The notes under the pieces were generated by a model. The model ran no database searches and was not told where the DNA came from. It saw only the letters and a list, made by a program, of their open reading frames with translations. Shown piece by piece: positions 38,095-46,495 of a DNA stretch of 64,000 nt. Source of the DNA: CAUSKK01 sp963533935 (GTDB lineage: Bacteria > Pseudomonadota > Gammaproteobacteria > Cardiobacteriales > Cardiobacteriaceae). Both the position numbers and the translations under genes were made by a program. The stretch covers positions 9,011 to 73,010 of the forward strand of contig CAUSQL010000003.1 of assembly GCA_963533935.1 (NCBI GenBank). The letters run 5' to 3'. Positions within the stretch are counted from its first letter, which is position 1. Every line of letters begins with the position of its first letter.

Positions 38095-39308
38095 ACTTTC
38101 CCCCGGCCCTGGGCCAGCGACATGGCGCCGGTGAAGACCACGTCCGTAGAAGAGTTCAGGGCGGTTTCGGCGCTGTCCTGAATGATGGAAATGACAAAGC
38201 CCACCGCCATGACCTGGGCCGCCTCAGCATTGGAAATCTTAAAGAGACTGCAGGAAAGGGGAATGAGCAGCAGCGAACCGCCGGCCACGCCGGAGGAACC
38301 GCAGGCGCACACGGAAGCGACGAAGGACAGCAGCAGCGCCGTGGCGAAGTCCACGGTTATGCCCAGGGTGTTGGCGGCGGCCAGGGTTAATACGGTGATG
38401 GTGATGGCGGCGCCGGCCATATTGATGGTGGCGCCCAAAGGTATGGCCACCGCCGACAGCTGCGGCAGAAAGTTCAGCCGCTTGGCAATGGCCAGGTTCA
38501 CGGGAATATTCGCCGCGGAGCTGCGGGTGAAGAAGGCGGTTAAGCCGCTTTCCCGCACGCACTGCCACACCAGCGGGTAGGGGTTGCGGCGGATTTTCCA
38601 GTAGACCAGCAGCGGGTTAATCACGAACATCACCAGCAGCATGGCCCCCAGCAGTACGGCGAGCAGGAGGCCGTAGCTGTGGAGCTTGGCCAGGGCGCTG
38701 CCGTCGCTGAAGGTGGCCGCCACCAGGCCGAAGATGCCCAGCGGCGCGCAGCCGATGACCAGATTAACGATGTGGGACACGGCGTCGGCCAGGTCGCCGA
38801 GCATCTGCTTGGTGCTTTCCTGGGCCTGGCGCAGGGGAATGCCGAGGCCCAGGGCCCAGAAGAGCACGCCGATGAAGTTGCCGCTGGTCAGCGCATTAAA
38901 GGGATTGTCCACCACGCTGAGCACCAGCCCCTTCAATACTTCGGCCACCCCCTGGGGCGCGTTCTGCCGCTGTTCTTCATGGATTAATTCCAGGGTGCTG
39001 GGGAAGAGAAAGCTCAACAGCACCGCCACCAGGGCCGCCAGCAGGGTGCCTACGAAATAGAGCATTAGCACCTCACTGAGGCTGCGGTCGCCGGGGGTCA
39101 GCTGCTTATTGGCGATGGAGCTGAGCACCAGAATAAAGACCAGCAATGGCGCGATGGCGCGCAGGGCACCGACGAAGACCTGGCCGAAGAAGCCGGCGTC
39201 CTTAGCCAGGGTCGGGGAAAGCTGCGCGAGCAGAAAGCCTAGACCCATGGCGATGGCGATGGCCAGCACCAGATTGCCGCCGCTGAGAAATTTTTTTATG
39301 GCTTGCAT
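38091..39308 (-). CDS. sstT: serine/threonine:sodium symporter SstT
   Basis: 405-residue dicarboxylate/amino acid:cation symporter family protein. Start MQAIKKFLSGGNLVLAIAIAMGLGFLLAQL is characteristic of SstT. Signatures include RAIAPLLVFILVLSSIANK, GATINMAGAAITITVLTLAAAN near 290 and GSSGVAGGSLLLIPLSC near 335 (hairpin-loop substrate site). Eight to nine membrane segments. It imports Ser and Thr with sodium. A terminator-like stem lies just upstream, separating it from the tautomerase gene. Confidence 0.95.
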   Translation of the reverse strand: MQAIKKFLSGGNLVLAIAIAMGLGFLLAQLSPTLAKDAGFFGQVFVGALRAIAPLLVFILVLSSIANKQLTPGDRSLSEVLMLYFVGTLLAALVAVLLSFLFPSTLELIHEEQRQNAPQGVAEVLKGLVLSVVDNPFNALTSGNFIGVLFWALGLGIPLRQAQESTKQMLGDLADAVSHIVNLVIGCAPLGIFGLVAATFSDGSALAKLHSYGLLLAVLLGAMLLVMFVINPLLVYWKIRRNPYPLVWQCVRESGLTAFFTRSSAANIPVNLAIAKRLNFLPQLSAVAIPLGATINMAGAAITITVLTLAAANTLGITVDFATALLLSFVASVCACGSSGVAGGSLLLIPLSCSLFKISNAEAAQVMAVGFVISIIQDSAETALNSSTDVVFTGAMSLAQGRGKV

Positions 39309-39326
39309 GAATTACCTCTAGAAATG

Positions 39327-39352
39327 TTAAGGCCCGACCGAGGTCGGGCCCG
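39327..39352 (-). terminator. hairpin between the rnf-tautomerase operon and sstT
   Basis: GGCCCGACC-GA-GGTCGGGCC (about 39331-39350). On the minus strand it follows the tautomerase stop by about ten bases. The trailing TTAACATTTC is weak for a T-run, so it may be attenuating and not complete. Confidence 0.6.
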
Positions 39353-39357
39353 TTGCC

Positions 39358-39543
39358 TTATTTATCCAGCCTTAGCTGGCCGCCCTGGGCGAAGTTCTCC
39401 TTGGCCATGTCCTCGATGGCAATCCACACGGCGCTTTCCGCCACGCCCAGGCTGTTACAAATGGCGGCGGTAACTTCCTTGGCCAGCTGCCGCTTCTGTT
39501 CCACGGTGCGGCCTTCAATAATTTTTATATTCACGATGGGCAT
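39358..39543 (-). CDS. 4-oxalocrotonate tautomerase family protein
   Basis: 61 residues, MPIVNIKIIEGRTVEQKRQLAKEVTAAICNSL, starting at the ATG at 39543 with AGGAAA before it; the longer frame to 39675 is a shadow. Pro at position 2 becomes the N-terminal catalytic proline after Met removal. It resembles the DmpI/4-oxalocrotonate tautomerase group. It lies one base after the rnfE stop, so it is the last gene of the rnf operon. What it adds to electron transport is unknown. Confidence 0.88.
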   Translation of the reverse strand: MPIVNIKIIEGRTVEQKRQLAKEVTAAICNSLGVAESAVWIAIEDMAKENFAQGGQLRLDK

Positions 39544-39544
39544 A

Positions 39545-40177
39545 TTAATTTCCTGATAAATCAACGAGATAGTTACGTAGCGCAACCAGCAAACCATAGC
39601 AAAAAAAGGCGCCGGCGGGCAATGCGGCCAGCAGCACCGGCTGGGATAGATGCAGCAGCGGCCAGCCGAAGGCACTGCCGTGGCTGAGCAGTTCCCGCAT
39701 TAACCCCAGAGCCAGCAGGCCGAGGGCGAAGCCCAGGCCCATCATTAAGCCGTCCAGCAGTGCCAACTTTAAGCCGTTGCGGCTGGCAAAGCTCTCGGCC
39801 CGGGCCATGATTACGCAGTTGGTAACGATGAGGGACAGGAAGATGCCCAGCCGCTGGTACAGGCCGTAGTCGAAGGCTTGCATCAGCATTTCCACCACCG
39901 TAACGGCGCTGGCGATGAGCAGCACGAACACGGGAATGCGAATTTCCCGGCTCAGCCAGGGGCGGGCCAGGGCCACCAGCCCGTTGGACAGGGTCAGCAC
40001 GAAGACCGTGGCCAGACCCAGGGCCAGGGCGTTCTTACCGTCCACGGACACGGCCAGCAGCGGGCAGAGGCCGAGGATTTGCACGAGGACGGCGTTTCTC
40101 CGCCACAGCCCTTCTAGAACTAGGTCCTTTAACGGTGAGCTGCCGGAACCGCTACCCGCAATTTTCACCTTCTCCAT
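39545..40177 (-). CDS. rnfE: Rnf electron transport complex subunit E
   Basis: 210-residue inner-membrane subunit of the Rnf (Rsx) ferredoxin:NAD oxidoreductase. KDLVLEGLWRRNAVLVQILGLCPLLAVS is the family start, VEMLMQAFDYGLYQRLGIFLSLIVTNCVIMARAESFASRNG near 95-135 is the conserved core with the paired Cys around which the shared 2Fe-2S centre of RnfA/E forms. Six membrane segments. It follows rnfG with a one-base overlap. Confidence 0.96.
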   Translation of the reverse strand: MEKVKIAGSGSGSSPLKDLVLEGLWRRNAVLVQILGLCPLLAVSVDGKNALALGLATVFVLTLSNGLVALARPWLSREIRIPVFVLLIASAVTVVEMLMQAFDYGLYQRLGIFLSLIVTNCVIMARAESFASRNGLKLALLDGLMMGLGFALGLLALGLMRELLSHGSAFGWPLLHLSQPVLLAALPAGAFFCYGLLVALRNYLVDLSGN

Positions 40178-40725
40178 TAATTATTCTCCCTGTCTGTGTA
40201 GTGGCTAAAGATGTAGCCCACCTCATGAACTACCGCCCGCGGCGTGATGGTGGCGCCGCTAAAACCGTCGAAGTCGCCCCCCTCCTTTTTTAAAGCGAAT
40301 TTGGTTTCCCGGCCGCGGCCGCTGAAGCCGTTAATCCACGGGTCCTTGGCCAGTTCGATTTTATCGCCCAGCCCCGGTGTCTCTTTGTGGTTCAGCACCC
40401 GCACCCCCTTGATGTGGTCGCCGTCCAGGGCAATGAGCAGTTCAATGGCGCCGCTGTAGCCCTGGTGGGTGGTGGCCTGCAAATAGTCGTAGCGGCTGCG
40501 GAAGCGGCGCACGGTCTGCTGGCCCACGGTGATGGTTTCGCCGCGGTCGAGGAAGTCCGCCGGCAAATCATCGTCCGGCGCCAGCTCGCGGAAGGTGGCC
40601 AGCAGCGCCCGCCGTTTCTGTTCTGTCAGCCGTTCCCTTAGGCCCAGATAAACTACACTTACGGCGCTTAGGCAGATGAGGGCGAAGAGGGCGAGGCGGC
40701 GGGCCGCCAGCAGTGGCTTATTCAT
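40177..40725 (-). CDS. rnfG: Rnf electron transport complex subunit G
   Basis: 182 residues from MNKPLLAARRLALFALICLSAVS; the ATG at 40725 is supported by the N-terminal membrane helix. RnfG carries covalent FMN: the flavinylation motif DGFSGATITPRAV near 155-167 holds the acceptor Thr. KGVRVLNHKETPGLGDKIEL is the conserved mid-region. It overlaps rnfD by 8 bp. Confidence 0.95.
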   Translation of the reverse strand: MNKPLLAARRLALFALICLSAVSVVYLGLRERLTEQKRRALLATFRELAPDDDLPADFLDRGETITVGQQTVRRFRSRYDYLQATTHQGYSGAIELLIALDGDHIKGVRVLNHKETPGLGDKIELAKDPWINGFSGRGRETKFALKKEGGDFDGFSGATITPRAVVHEVGYIFSHYTDRENN

Positions 40726-41644
40726 ACTTCGGCGCCGTCCACGGGTCGATGAGGGGCACCAGCCCATTGCCCAGCAGCATGGCGAAGGCCACGCCGTCGG
40801 CGTAATTGCCGAGATAGCCGATGGCCACCGCCAGGGCCCCGGTGAAGAGGCCGAAGAGCCAGCGGCCCCGCAGGCTCGTGGCGCAGGTGCAGGGGTCGGT
40901 GGCGATGAAGCAGGCGGCGAAAATTAGCCCGCCCTCGTTCAGCCGCACCAGCGGCGCCAGGTATTTGCTGCCGTCGTAGCCGTAAAAGGCCAGGGCGGCG
41001 GCCAGGGCCCCTAGCAGATAGGCCAGGCTAATGCGGAAGTCCAGGCAGCGGCGCCAGGCCAGCCCGATGGCGGAAAGCAGATAGAGCGAGTTTAAAGCCA
41101 GCTTATCCGGATTTAGCGCGTTCACCATGGGCGCGGCGGCGAGGCGCAGCTGGCGGCTGCGGTCCAGCAGCGTGGCCGCGGTGTTTAAATCGCTGGGCGG
41201 CGAGAACAGGCTGAAGAATTCCAGCGGTTGCGCCGGCTGCTGGCTGATGGCCACGGGAAAGCTGAGCAGGCAGAAGCAGTAGGCCACCATGGCCGGATTA
41301 AAAATATTGAAGCCCAGGCCGCCGTAGAGCTGTTTGCCGAAGATGACCGCGAAGCCATTGGCGACGGTTAAAAGCCACAGCGGCGCCGACTGCGGCAGGG
41401 TTAGAGCGAGAATTAGCGCGGTGATGGCGATGGAACCGTCGAGACAGCCGCGCAGCGGTTTGCCCCGCGCCGCTAGCATTAATCCTTCAAAAACGGTGGC
41501 GATAACTAATGAATAGAGGCCGTTGGCCAGCCAGCGACCGCCCTGGAGATAGCTCAACAGCAGCAGCGGCAGCACGAGGGCGCCGGCCACCTGCCAGAGC
41601 AGTGCACGCAGCGGCGTGGCCAGATACATCACTTCCACTTTCAT
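40718..41644 (-). CDS. rnfD: Rnf electron transport complex subunit D
   Basis: 308-residue inner-membrane subunit with about eight to nine membrane segments. KPLRGCLDGSIAITALILALTLP and GGLGFNIFNPAMVAYCF near 110-130 are family marks. RnfD normally has a covalent FMN on Thr in an SGAT motif. Here the aligned place reads NTAAT (residues 154-158), Gly replaced by Ala; the Thr is kept. Whether ApbE can still attach FMN is an open question. It overlaps rnfC by 4 bp and rnfG by 8 bp. Confidence 0.95.
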   Translation of the reverse strand: MKVEVMYLATPLRALLWQVAGALVLPLLLLSYLQGGRWLANGLYSLVIATVFEGLMLAARGKPLRGCLDGSIAITALILALTLPQSAPLWLLTVANGFAVIFGKQLYGGLGFNIFNPAMVAYCFCLLSFPVAISQQPAQPLEFFSLFSPPSDLNTAATLLDRSRQLRLAAAPMVNALNPDKLALNSLYLLSAIGLAWRRCLDFRISLAYLLGALAAALAFYGYDGSKYLAPLVRLNEGGLIFAACFIATDPCTCATSLRGRWLFGLFTGALAVAIGYLGNYADGVAFAMLLGNGLVPLIDPWTAPKYE

Positions 41645-43683
41645 GGTTTTAAATCCTTGTTTTGGCGGGCGGCGCGGCGGGCGGCGGCCTTGGCTTTTGC
41701 AGCGGCCAGCGGGTCGTTTTTGTTTTCCGTTGCCGCCGCGGTTTGATGGCTGGCGGCGGTCTGCGGGTCAGCTTTAGCCTCGGGCGCCGGCGCCGCATCA
41801 TTTTCTCCGTTCCTAACGGTGCGGGCGGCGCGCCGCTGGGCCGCCTTAGCCTTGGCCGCCGCCAGCGGGTCGCTAGCACCCTCGGCTTCTTTAATTACCC
41901 CCGCGGCCGCATTAGCTTTACGTTCCGCCCGTCTCGCTTCCGCTGCCGCATTCTTGCCGGCTGAATTATTAGAATCCGCCTCCCGGGCCAGCCGCTCCGC
42001 CCGCCTGGCGGCGGCCCGCGCCGCGGCGGCAGCGATGGCCTCGCTTTTGTCCCCATGCGCGACGGTGGGATTAAAGGCCGCCACCCGCTGCGGCGGGCCT
42101 AGGGGCGCCGTTGTTTGCGGGGCAGATTTCTGACCTGAAGGCTCAGATTTCTGACCTAAAGGTTCAGATTCCCGACCTAAAGGTTCAGACTCCTGACCTG
42201 AAGGTTCCCGGTTCAGCGCCGTAGAACCCATAACTTTCTGTTGCCGCGCCCGCATTTTTTCCTCCCGCTCCAGCCGCTCCCGCTCCAGCCGCGCCGTGCG
42301 TGCCTCGTGGCGCTGGCGGGCCAGATTCGCCAGCCGCTGTTTTTCGTCCTCCTGCCTTAACTGTTCCTTGCTGCGCTGGTAGTAGGCCACCAGCGGAATG
42401 TGCGATGGGCAGACCGCCGCACACAGGCCGCATTCGATGCAGTCCTGGAGCTTGTACTGGCGTAGCCGGTCCGCCTCGCCGCTGCGGCTGTACCAGTAGA
42501 GCTGCTGCGGCAGCAATTCCATGGGGCAGGCGCTGGCGCACTGGCCACAGCGAATGCAGGCCTCTTCCTCGGCTTCGCTAATTTGCGGGAAGGCCAGCAG
42601 AGCGTTGGTGGTTTTAGCCAAGGGCGCGCGGTGGTCTTCCAGACTAAAGCCCATCATGGGGCCGCCGACGATGAGACGGCTGGCGCCCTTCAGCCCGCCG
42701 CACTGCTGAAGCAGCGCGTCCACCGGTGTGCCGATGCGGCCGCGCAGCACTGCCGGACTAATCACGTTTTCACCGCTGACGGTTACGAAGCGCTCGATGA
42801 GCGGTAGCCCCAGCCGCAGGGCGTCGTGCACCGCCTTCAGGGTGCCGCTGTTGTGGCAGAGATAGCCGTAATCGCTGGCGTGCTCGCTGGCGCCGATGCG
42901 CACGTTGAAGAGCAGTTCCAGCAGCTGGCGGCTATTGCCCGAGGGGTAGCGGGCCGGCACGGTGTGCAGACTTAGCCTTTTATCGTTTAAACGGTCTAAT
43001 GCCTGGCGCAGGGCGGCGCTGGCCCGGGGCTTATCGTCCTCGATAGCAAGGGCAATGGCTTCGGCGCCCACCAGATTGGCCGCCAGCCGCGCGCCGTCGA
43101 GAATTTCCGCCGCGCACTCCTGAATCTGCAGGTCGTCGCAGGTGATGTAGGGCTCACATTCGGCCATGTTCACCACTAGCACCCGGGCAGCACTGCGCAG
43201 CTTGCGTACAGTGGGAAAGCCGGCGCCGCCGAGGCCGGCAATGCCCGCCCACTCGATGCGTTCCAGCTGCTCCTCCCTAGGACTGGAAAAATCCAGCGGC
43301 GGCGGTGGGGCGGCGCTTTTATCCAAACCGTCGGCGGTGATTTCCAAATGGGGCCGCGTCCCGCCGCTCAGGCTGGGATAGGGGGTGATGGCGGTGATGA
43401 CGCCGGAGGTGGGCGCGTGCTGGCACACGTCGCCGCGGGCCGCCGGCCGGGTCAGCAGCTGTCCCTTTAATACGTAGTCGCCCACGGCCACCTGGAGAAT
43501 GTGCTCGTCGCCGTTTTTCCCAAATAAATCCAGGTAATAGCGCGGCACCAGCAGCGCCGGCCGGCTCGGGTAGCGGGTGGACAGGGTCTTGTGGGCCGGC
43601 AGCTCCCGGCCGCCGTGGAATTGGCCGCGGCCGGGCCGTTCGCTCAGGTACTGCCACAGGCGGCTAATCATTTGTCTTATCAC
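41641..43683 (-). CDS. rnfC: Rnf electron transport complex subunit C
   Basis: 680-residue peripheral subunit with NADH/FMN and iron-sulfur sites. The GTG at 43683 is the start because AGGAGG sits six bases before it; the ATG 12 bp later lacks such a site. GGRELPAHKTLSTRYPS and GIAGLGGAGFPT near 160 are the N-terminal RnfC marks. Two 4Fe-4S motifs follow: CIRCGQCASACPMELLPQ near 375 and CIECGLCAAVCPSHIPL near 414. After residue 450 comes a long Ala/Arg/Lys coiled tail with four in-frame 7-residue repeats (SEPLGQK-like) and ADPLAAAKAKAAxRRAAR units. It overlaps rnfB by 20 bp and rnfD by 4 bp. Confidence 0.96.
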   Translation of the reverse strand: MIRQMISRLWQYLSERPGRGQFHGGRELPAHKTLSTRYPSRPALLVPRYYLDLFGKNGDEHILQVAVGDYVLKGQLLTRPAARGDVCQHAPTSGVITAITPYPSLSGGTRPHLEITADGLDKSAAPPPPLDFSSPREEQLERIEWAGIAGLGGAGFPTVRKLRSAARVLVVNMAECEPYITCDDLQIQECAAEILDGARLAANLVGAEAIALAIEDDKPRASAALRQALDRLNDKRLSLHTVPARYPSGNSRQLLELLFNVRIGASEHASDYGYLCHNSGTLKAVHDALRLGLPLIERFVTVSGENVISPAVLRGRIGTPVDALLQQCGGLKGASRLIVGGPMMGFSLEDHRAPLAKTTNALLAFPQISEAEEEACIRCGQCASACPMELLPQQLYWYSRSGEADRLRQYKLQDCIECGLCAAVCPSHIPLVAYYQRSKEQLRQEDEKQRLANLARQRHEARTARLERERLEREEKMRARQQKVMGSTALNREPSGQESEPLGRESEPLGQKSEPSGQKSAPQTTAPLGPPQRVAAFNPTVAHGDKSEAIAAAAARAAARRAERLAREADSNNSAGKNAAAEARRAERKANAAAGVIKEAEGASDPLAAAKAKAAQRRAARTVRNGENDAAPAPEAKADPQTAASHQTAAATENKNDPLAAAKAKAAARRAARQNKDLKP
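42123..42206 (-). repeat. four 21-bp tandem repeats in rnfC
   Basis: Units start at 42123, 42144, 42165 and 42186, each CAGAYTYCTGACCTRAAGGYT-like. They encode SEPLG(R/Q)(E/K) repeats in the RnfC tail. 21 is a multiple of three, so changes in copy number keep the frame. Confidence 0.88.
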
Positions 43684-44197
43684 GGTTTTCCTCCTGGCTA
43701 TGGCGGGGAATCATCACGATGCAGCTGACCGGGCAGGGCTCCACGCACAGCATGCAGCCGGTGCATTCGTCCCTGATGATGGTGTGCATGCGGTTATTGG
43801 CGCCGATGATGGCGTCCACCGGGCAGGCCTGAATGCACTTGGTGCAGCCGATGCACCAGTCTTCGATGATAAAGGCCACTTCGGCGGGCTTCTCCGCGCC
43901 GTGTTCGGCGTTCAGCGGCTTGGGCTCGACGCCGAGCAGGGCGGCGATTTTATTCACCCCCTCCTGGCCACCGGGCGGACACTGGTTAATGTCGGCACGG
44001 CCTTCGGCGATAGCCTGGGCGTAGGGCTTACAGCCGGGAAAGCCGCACTGGCCGCACTGGCTCTGGGGCAAGATGGCGTCGATTTGCTCCGCCAGCGGGT
44101 CTTCCTTAACCGAGAACCTCGCGCCGAAATAGCCGAGCAGCAGGCCGCAGAGGCCGATGATTAACAGCAACAGCAGCAGGGCAATTAGGACGTCCAC
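43664..44197 (-). CDS. rnfB: Rnf electron transport complex subunit B
   Basis: 177 residues: an N-terminal membrane helix (VLIALLLLLLIIGLCGLLLGYF), the 4Fe-4S domain CGQCGFPGCKPYAQAIAEG near 48-66, then a ferredoxin domain with WCIGCTKCIQACPVDAI near 113 and CTGCMLCVEPCPVSCI near 143. It delivers electrons from ferredoxin into the complex. It overlaps rnfA by 13 bp and rnfC by 20 bp. Confidence 0.96.
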   Translation of the reverse strand: MDVLIALLLLLLIIGLCGLLLGYFGARFSVKEDPLAEQIDAILPQSQCGQCGFPGCKPYAQAIAEGRADINQCPPGGQEGVNKIAALLGVEPKPLNAEHGAEKPAEVAFIIEDWCIGCTKCIQACPVDAIIGANNRMHTIIRDECTGCMLCVEPCPVSCIVMIPRHSQEENRDKTND

Positions 44198-44763
44198 CCG
44201 CTGAACCCCATAAAGGCCATGGAGAGAATGCCGGCGCTAATCAGCGCGATGGGCACGCCGCGGAAGGCCCTGGGCACCGGCGCCGCCGCCAGCCGTTCGC
44301 GCAGGGCGGCAAAGATTACCAGCACCAGGCTGAAGCCGAGGCCGGCGCCCAGACCATAGAGGGCGCTGTCCAGCAGATTGTGGTTCTCCTTGGAATTCAG
44401 CAGGGCCACGCCGAGCACGGCGCAGTTCGTCGTAATCAGCGGCAGATAGACCCCCAGCAGCTTGTGCAGCAGCGGGCTCTGCTTCGCCATGAACATTTCC
44501 GTCAGGCCCACCAACACCGCGATGACCACGATGAAGCTGATGGTGCGTAGATATTCGATGTGGAAGGGTCGCAGCAGGTAGCGGTCAAGGACGCTGGCGC
44601 TGACCGCCGCCAGGGTGAGCACGAAGGAGGTGGCCAGGGCCATGCCGACGGCGCTGGACAGCTTCTGCGACACGCCCATGAAGGGGCAGAGGCCGAGGAA
44701 TTGGCTGAGGACGAAGTTATTCACCAGCACGGTGGCGAGGAGAATTTGTAAGTAGTGTTCCAT
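44185..44763 (-). CDS. rnfA: Rnf electron transport complex subunit A
   Basis: 192-residue inner-membrane subunit, six membrane helices, paired with RnfE. MEHYLQILLATVLVNNFVLSQFLGLCPFMGVS and PLITTNCAVLGVALLN near 115-130 are the family marks with conserved Cys. First gene of rnfABCDGE on the minus strand. It lies 245 bp from the divergent ABC-transporter gene, with a palindromic repeat and probably both promoters between. Confidence 0.96.
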   Translation of the reverse strand: MEHYLQILLATVLVNNFVLSQFLGLCPFMGVSQKLSSAVGMALATSFVLTLAAVSASVLDRYLLRPFHIEYLRTISFIVVIAVLVGLTEMFMAKQSPLLHKLLGVYLPLITTNCAVLGVALLNSKENHNLLDSALYGLGAGLGFSLVLVIFAALRERLAAAPVPRAFRGVPIALISAGILSMAFMGFSGWTS

Positions 44764-44845
44764 GGGGGGATTTTAAACCGGCGGCCGGCCGGCCACGTTG
44801 GGCATTAGTGAAGCTGGCCCTGAGTCCAGCCAATTATGGTTGGGG

Positions 44846-44926
44846 AATTACAAACAGATGGGCGCTTCTCATGTATGTATTTTTAACCGTTAAACATACA
44901 TAGAAAGCGCCCCTCCGTCGGTAAAT
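44846..44926. repeat. AAGCGCCC palindromic repeat, inverted pair
   Basis: ATTACAAACAGATGGGCGCT TCTCATGTATGTATT, then TTAAACATACATAGAAAGCG CCCCTCCGTCGGTAAA, in the divergent gap between rnfA and the ABC-transporter operon. Confidence 0.88.
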
Positions 44927-45008
44927 AAAGCATTAACCGATGCAATAAAGGCATTAGGCCACCGCTCCGCCCCCTTACAATGGCCCCCTTTTTACTTAAG
45001 GAAGAACC

Positions 45009-45782
45009 ATGAAAAAAATTATCCTCGCCCTGGCATTAGGCCTGGGCAGCAGCGCCGGCGCCGAAGAACTTAAGGACACCATCGCTAACAAGGGCACCAT
45101 CACCGTGGGTACCGAGGGCACCTACGCCCCCTTCACCTACCATAACGAGCAGGGCAAATTGACCGGCTACGACGTGGAAGTTACCCGCGCCGTGGCCGCC
45201 AAGCTCGGCGTTAAGGTGGAATTCCTCGAAACCAACTGGGACGCCATGATGGCCGGCCTCAAGGGCGGCCGCTTCCAGCTGGTGGCCAACCAGGTGGCCC
45301 TGACTACGCCCGAGCGCCAAGCCGCCTTCGACAAGGCCGGCGTTTACAACTGGTCGGGCATGTGGGCGGTGGCCAAGAGCGACAACGACAAAATTAAGGA
45401 GGTTAAGGACTTTAAAGGGCTGAAGGCGGCCCAGTCCCTCAGCTCCAACTACGGCGAGTTCGCCCAGCAGGCCGGCGCCGAACTGGTGCCCGTGGACGGC
45501 CTGGCCCAGTCCATCGCGCTGATTGAGCAGGGCCGCGCCGATTTCACCCTTAACAGTTCTCTGGCAATCCTCGATTACCAGAAGAAGCACCCGAAGGCGC
45601 CCATTAAGGTGGTGTGGAAGGCGCCGGCGGAGGAAATGAAGGGTTCCGGCCTGGTGCTGGTCAAGGGCCAGGAGGAGGCGCTGAAAAAATTAACCGCGGC
45701 CCTGGAAGAGGTGCGCGCCGACGGCACCCTGAAAAAGCTCGGCGAACAGTTCTTCGGCCAGGACGTCAGCGTTAAGGAATGA
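45009..45782 (+). CDS. amino-acid ABC transporter periplasmic binding protein (cystine-type)
   Basis: 257 residues. Signal peptide MKKIILALALGLGSSAGA, then a family 3 solute-binding fold: GTITVGTEGTYAPFTYHNEQGKLTGYDVEVTRAVA, VEFLETNWDAMMAGLKGGRFQLVANQV, and GLAQSIALIEQGRADFTL. It closely resembles the cystine binders TcyA/FliY (TWWDxMxAxLxxxRxDxVxNQ-type block), so cystine or a cystine-like substrate is likely but not proved. First gene of a three-gene importer; the permease start overlaps its stop by 4 bp. Confidence 0.9.
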   Translation: MKKIILALALGLGSSAGAEELKDTIANKGTITVGTEGTYAPFTYHNEQGKLTGYDVEVTRAVAAKLGVKVEFLETNWDAMMAGLKGGRFQLVANQVALTTPERQAAFDKAGVYNWSGMWAVAKSDNDKIKEVKDFKGLKAAQSLSSNYGEFAQQAGAELVPVDGLAQSIALIEQGRADFTLNSSLAILDYQKKHPKAPIKVVWKAPAEEMKGSGLVLVKGQEEALKKLTAALEEVRADGTLKKLGEQFFGQDVSVKE

Positions 45783-46495
45783 GTCTGGCGGAACTGTTGC
45801 AGCAGCTGCCCTTCATAAGCCCGGAGCGGGCGCAGCTGCTCATGGACGGCTTCTGGCCCATGGTGAAGGCCGGCGTCATCTACAGCATTCCCCTGGCGCT
45901 GGTGTCCTTCCTCTGCGGCCTGGTGCTGGCGCTGCTGGTGGCGCTGGTGCGCATTCGCCCCCGCGGCGGCTGGCTGCACCGCTTATGCTTAGCGCTGGCC
46001 AAGGGCTACGTGTCCATAATCCGCGGCACGCCGCTGCTGGTGCAGCTGATGATTGTTTTCTACGGCCTGCCGGCCCTGGACATTAAATTGCCAGCCCTGC
46101 CCACGGCCATCATCGGCTTCTCGCTGAACGTGGGCGCCTACGCCTCGGAAACCCTGCGCGCCGCCATTCTTTCCGTGCCCAAGGGCCAGTGGGAGGCGGG
46201 CTTCTCCATCGGCATGGGCTATATGCAGACCTTCCGCCGCATAGTCCTGCCCCAGGCGGTGCGGGTGGCGGTGCCGCCCATGAGCAATAGCTTCATCGGC
46301 CTAGTCAAGGAAACCTCGCTGGCCTCGTCCATCACCATCACCGAGCTGTTCCGCCAGGCCCAGCAGATTGCCAACCGCAGCTACGACTTTCTGCCCATCT
46401 ACATGGAGGCGGCGCTGATTTACTGGCTGTTTTGCTTCCTGCTCTACCGGCTGCAAAGCCGCCTGGAAGCCCATCTGGAAAGGAGCCATGCATGA
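45779..46495 (+). CDS. amino-acid ABC transporter permease
   Basis: 238 residues, five membrane segments. IIRGTPLLVQLMIVFYGLPAL near 80 is the HisM/YecS family motif, then YASETLRAAILSVPKGQWEAGFSIGMGYMQTFRRIVLPQAVRVAVPPMSN near 125-175, with the EAA loop that contacts the ATPase, and KETSLASSITITELF. It acts with the binding protein upstream and the ATPase downstream (ATGA overlap at both ends). Confidence 0.93.
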   Translation: MSLAELLQQLPFISPERAQLLMDGFWPMVKAGVIYSIPLALVSFLCGLVLALLVALVRIRPRGGWLHRLCLALAKGYVSIIRGTPLLVQLMIVFYGLPALDIKLPALPTAIIGFSLNVGAYASETLRAAILSVPKGQWEAGFSIGMGYMQTFRRIVLPQAVRVAVPPMSNSFIGLVKETSLASSITITELFRQAQQIANRSYDFLPIYMEAALIYWLFCFLLYRLQSRLEAHLERSHA

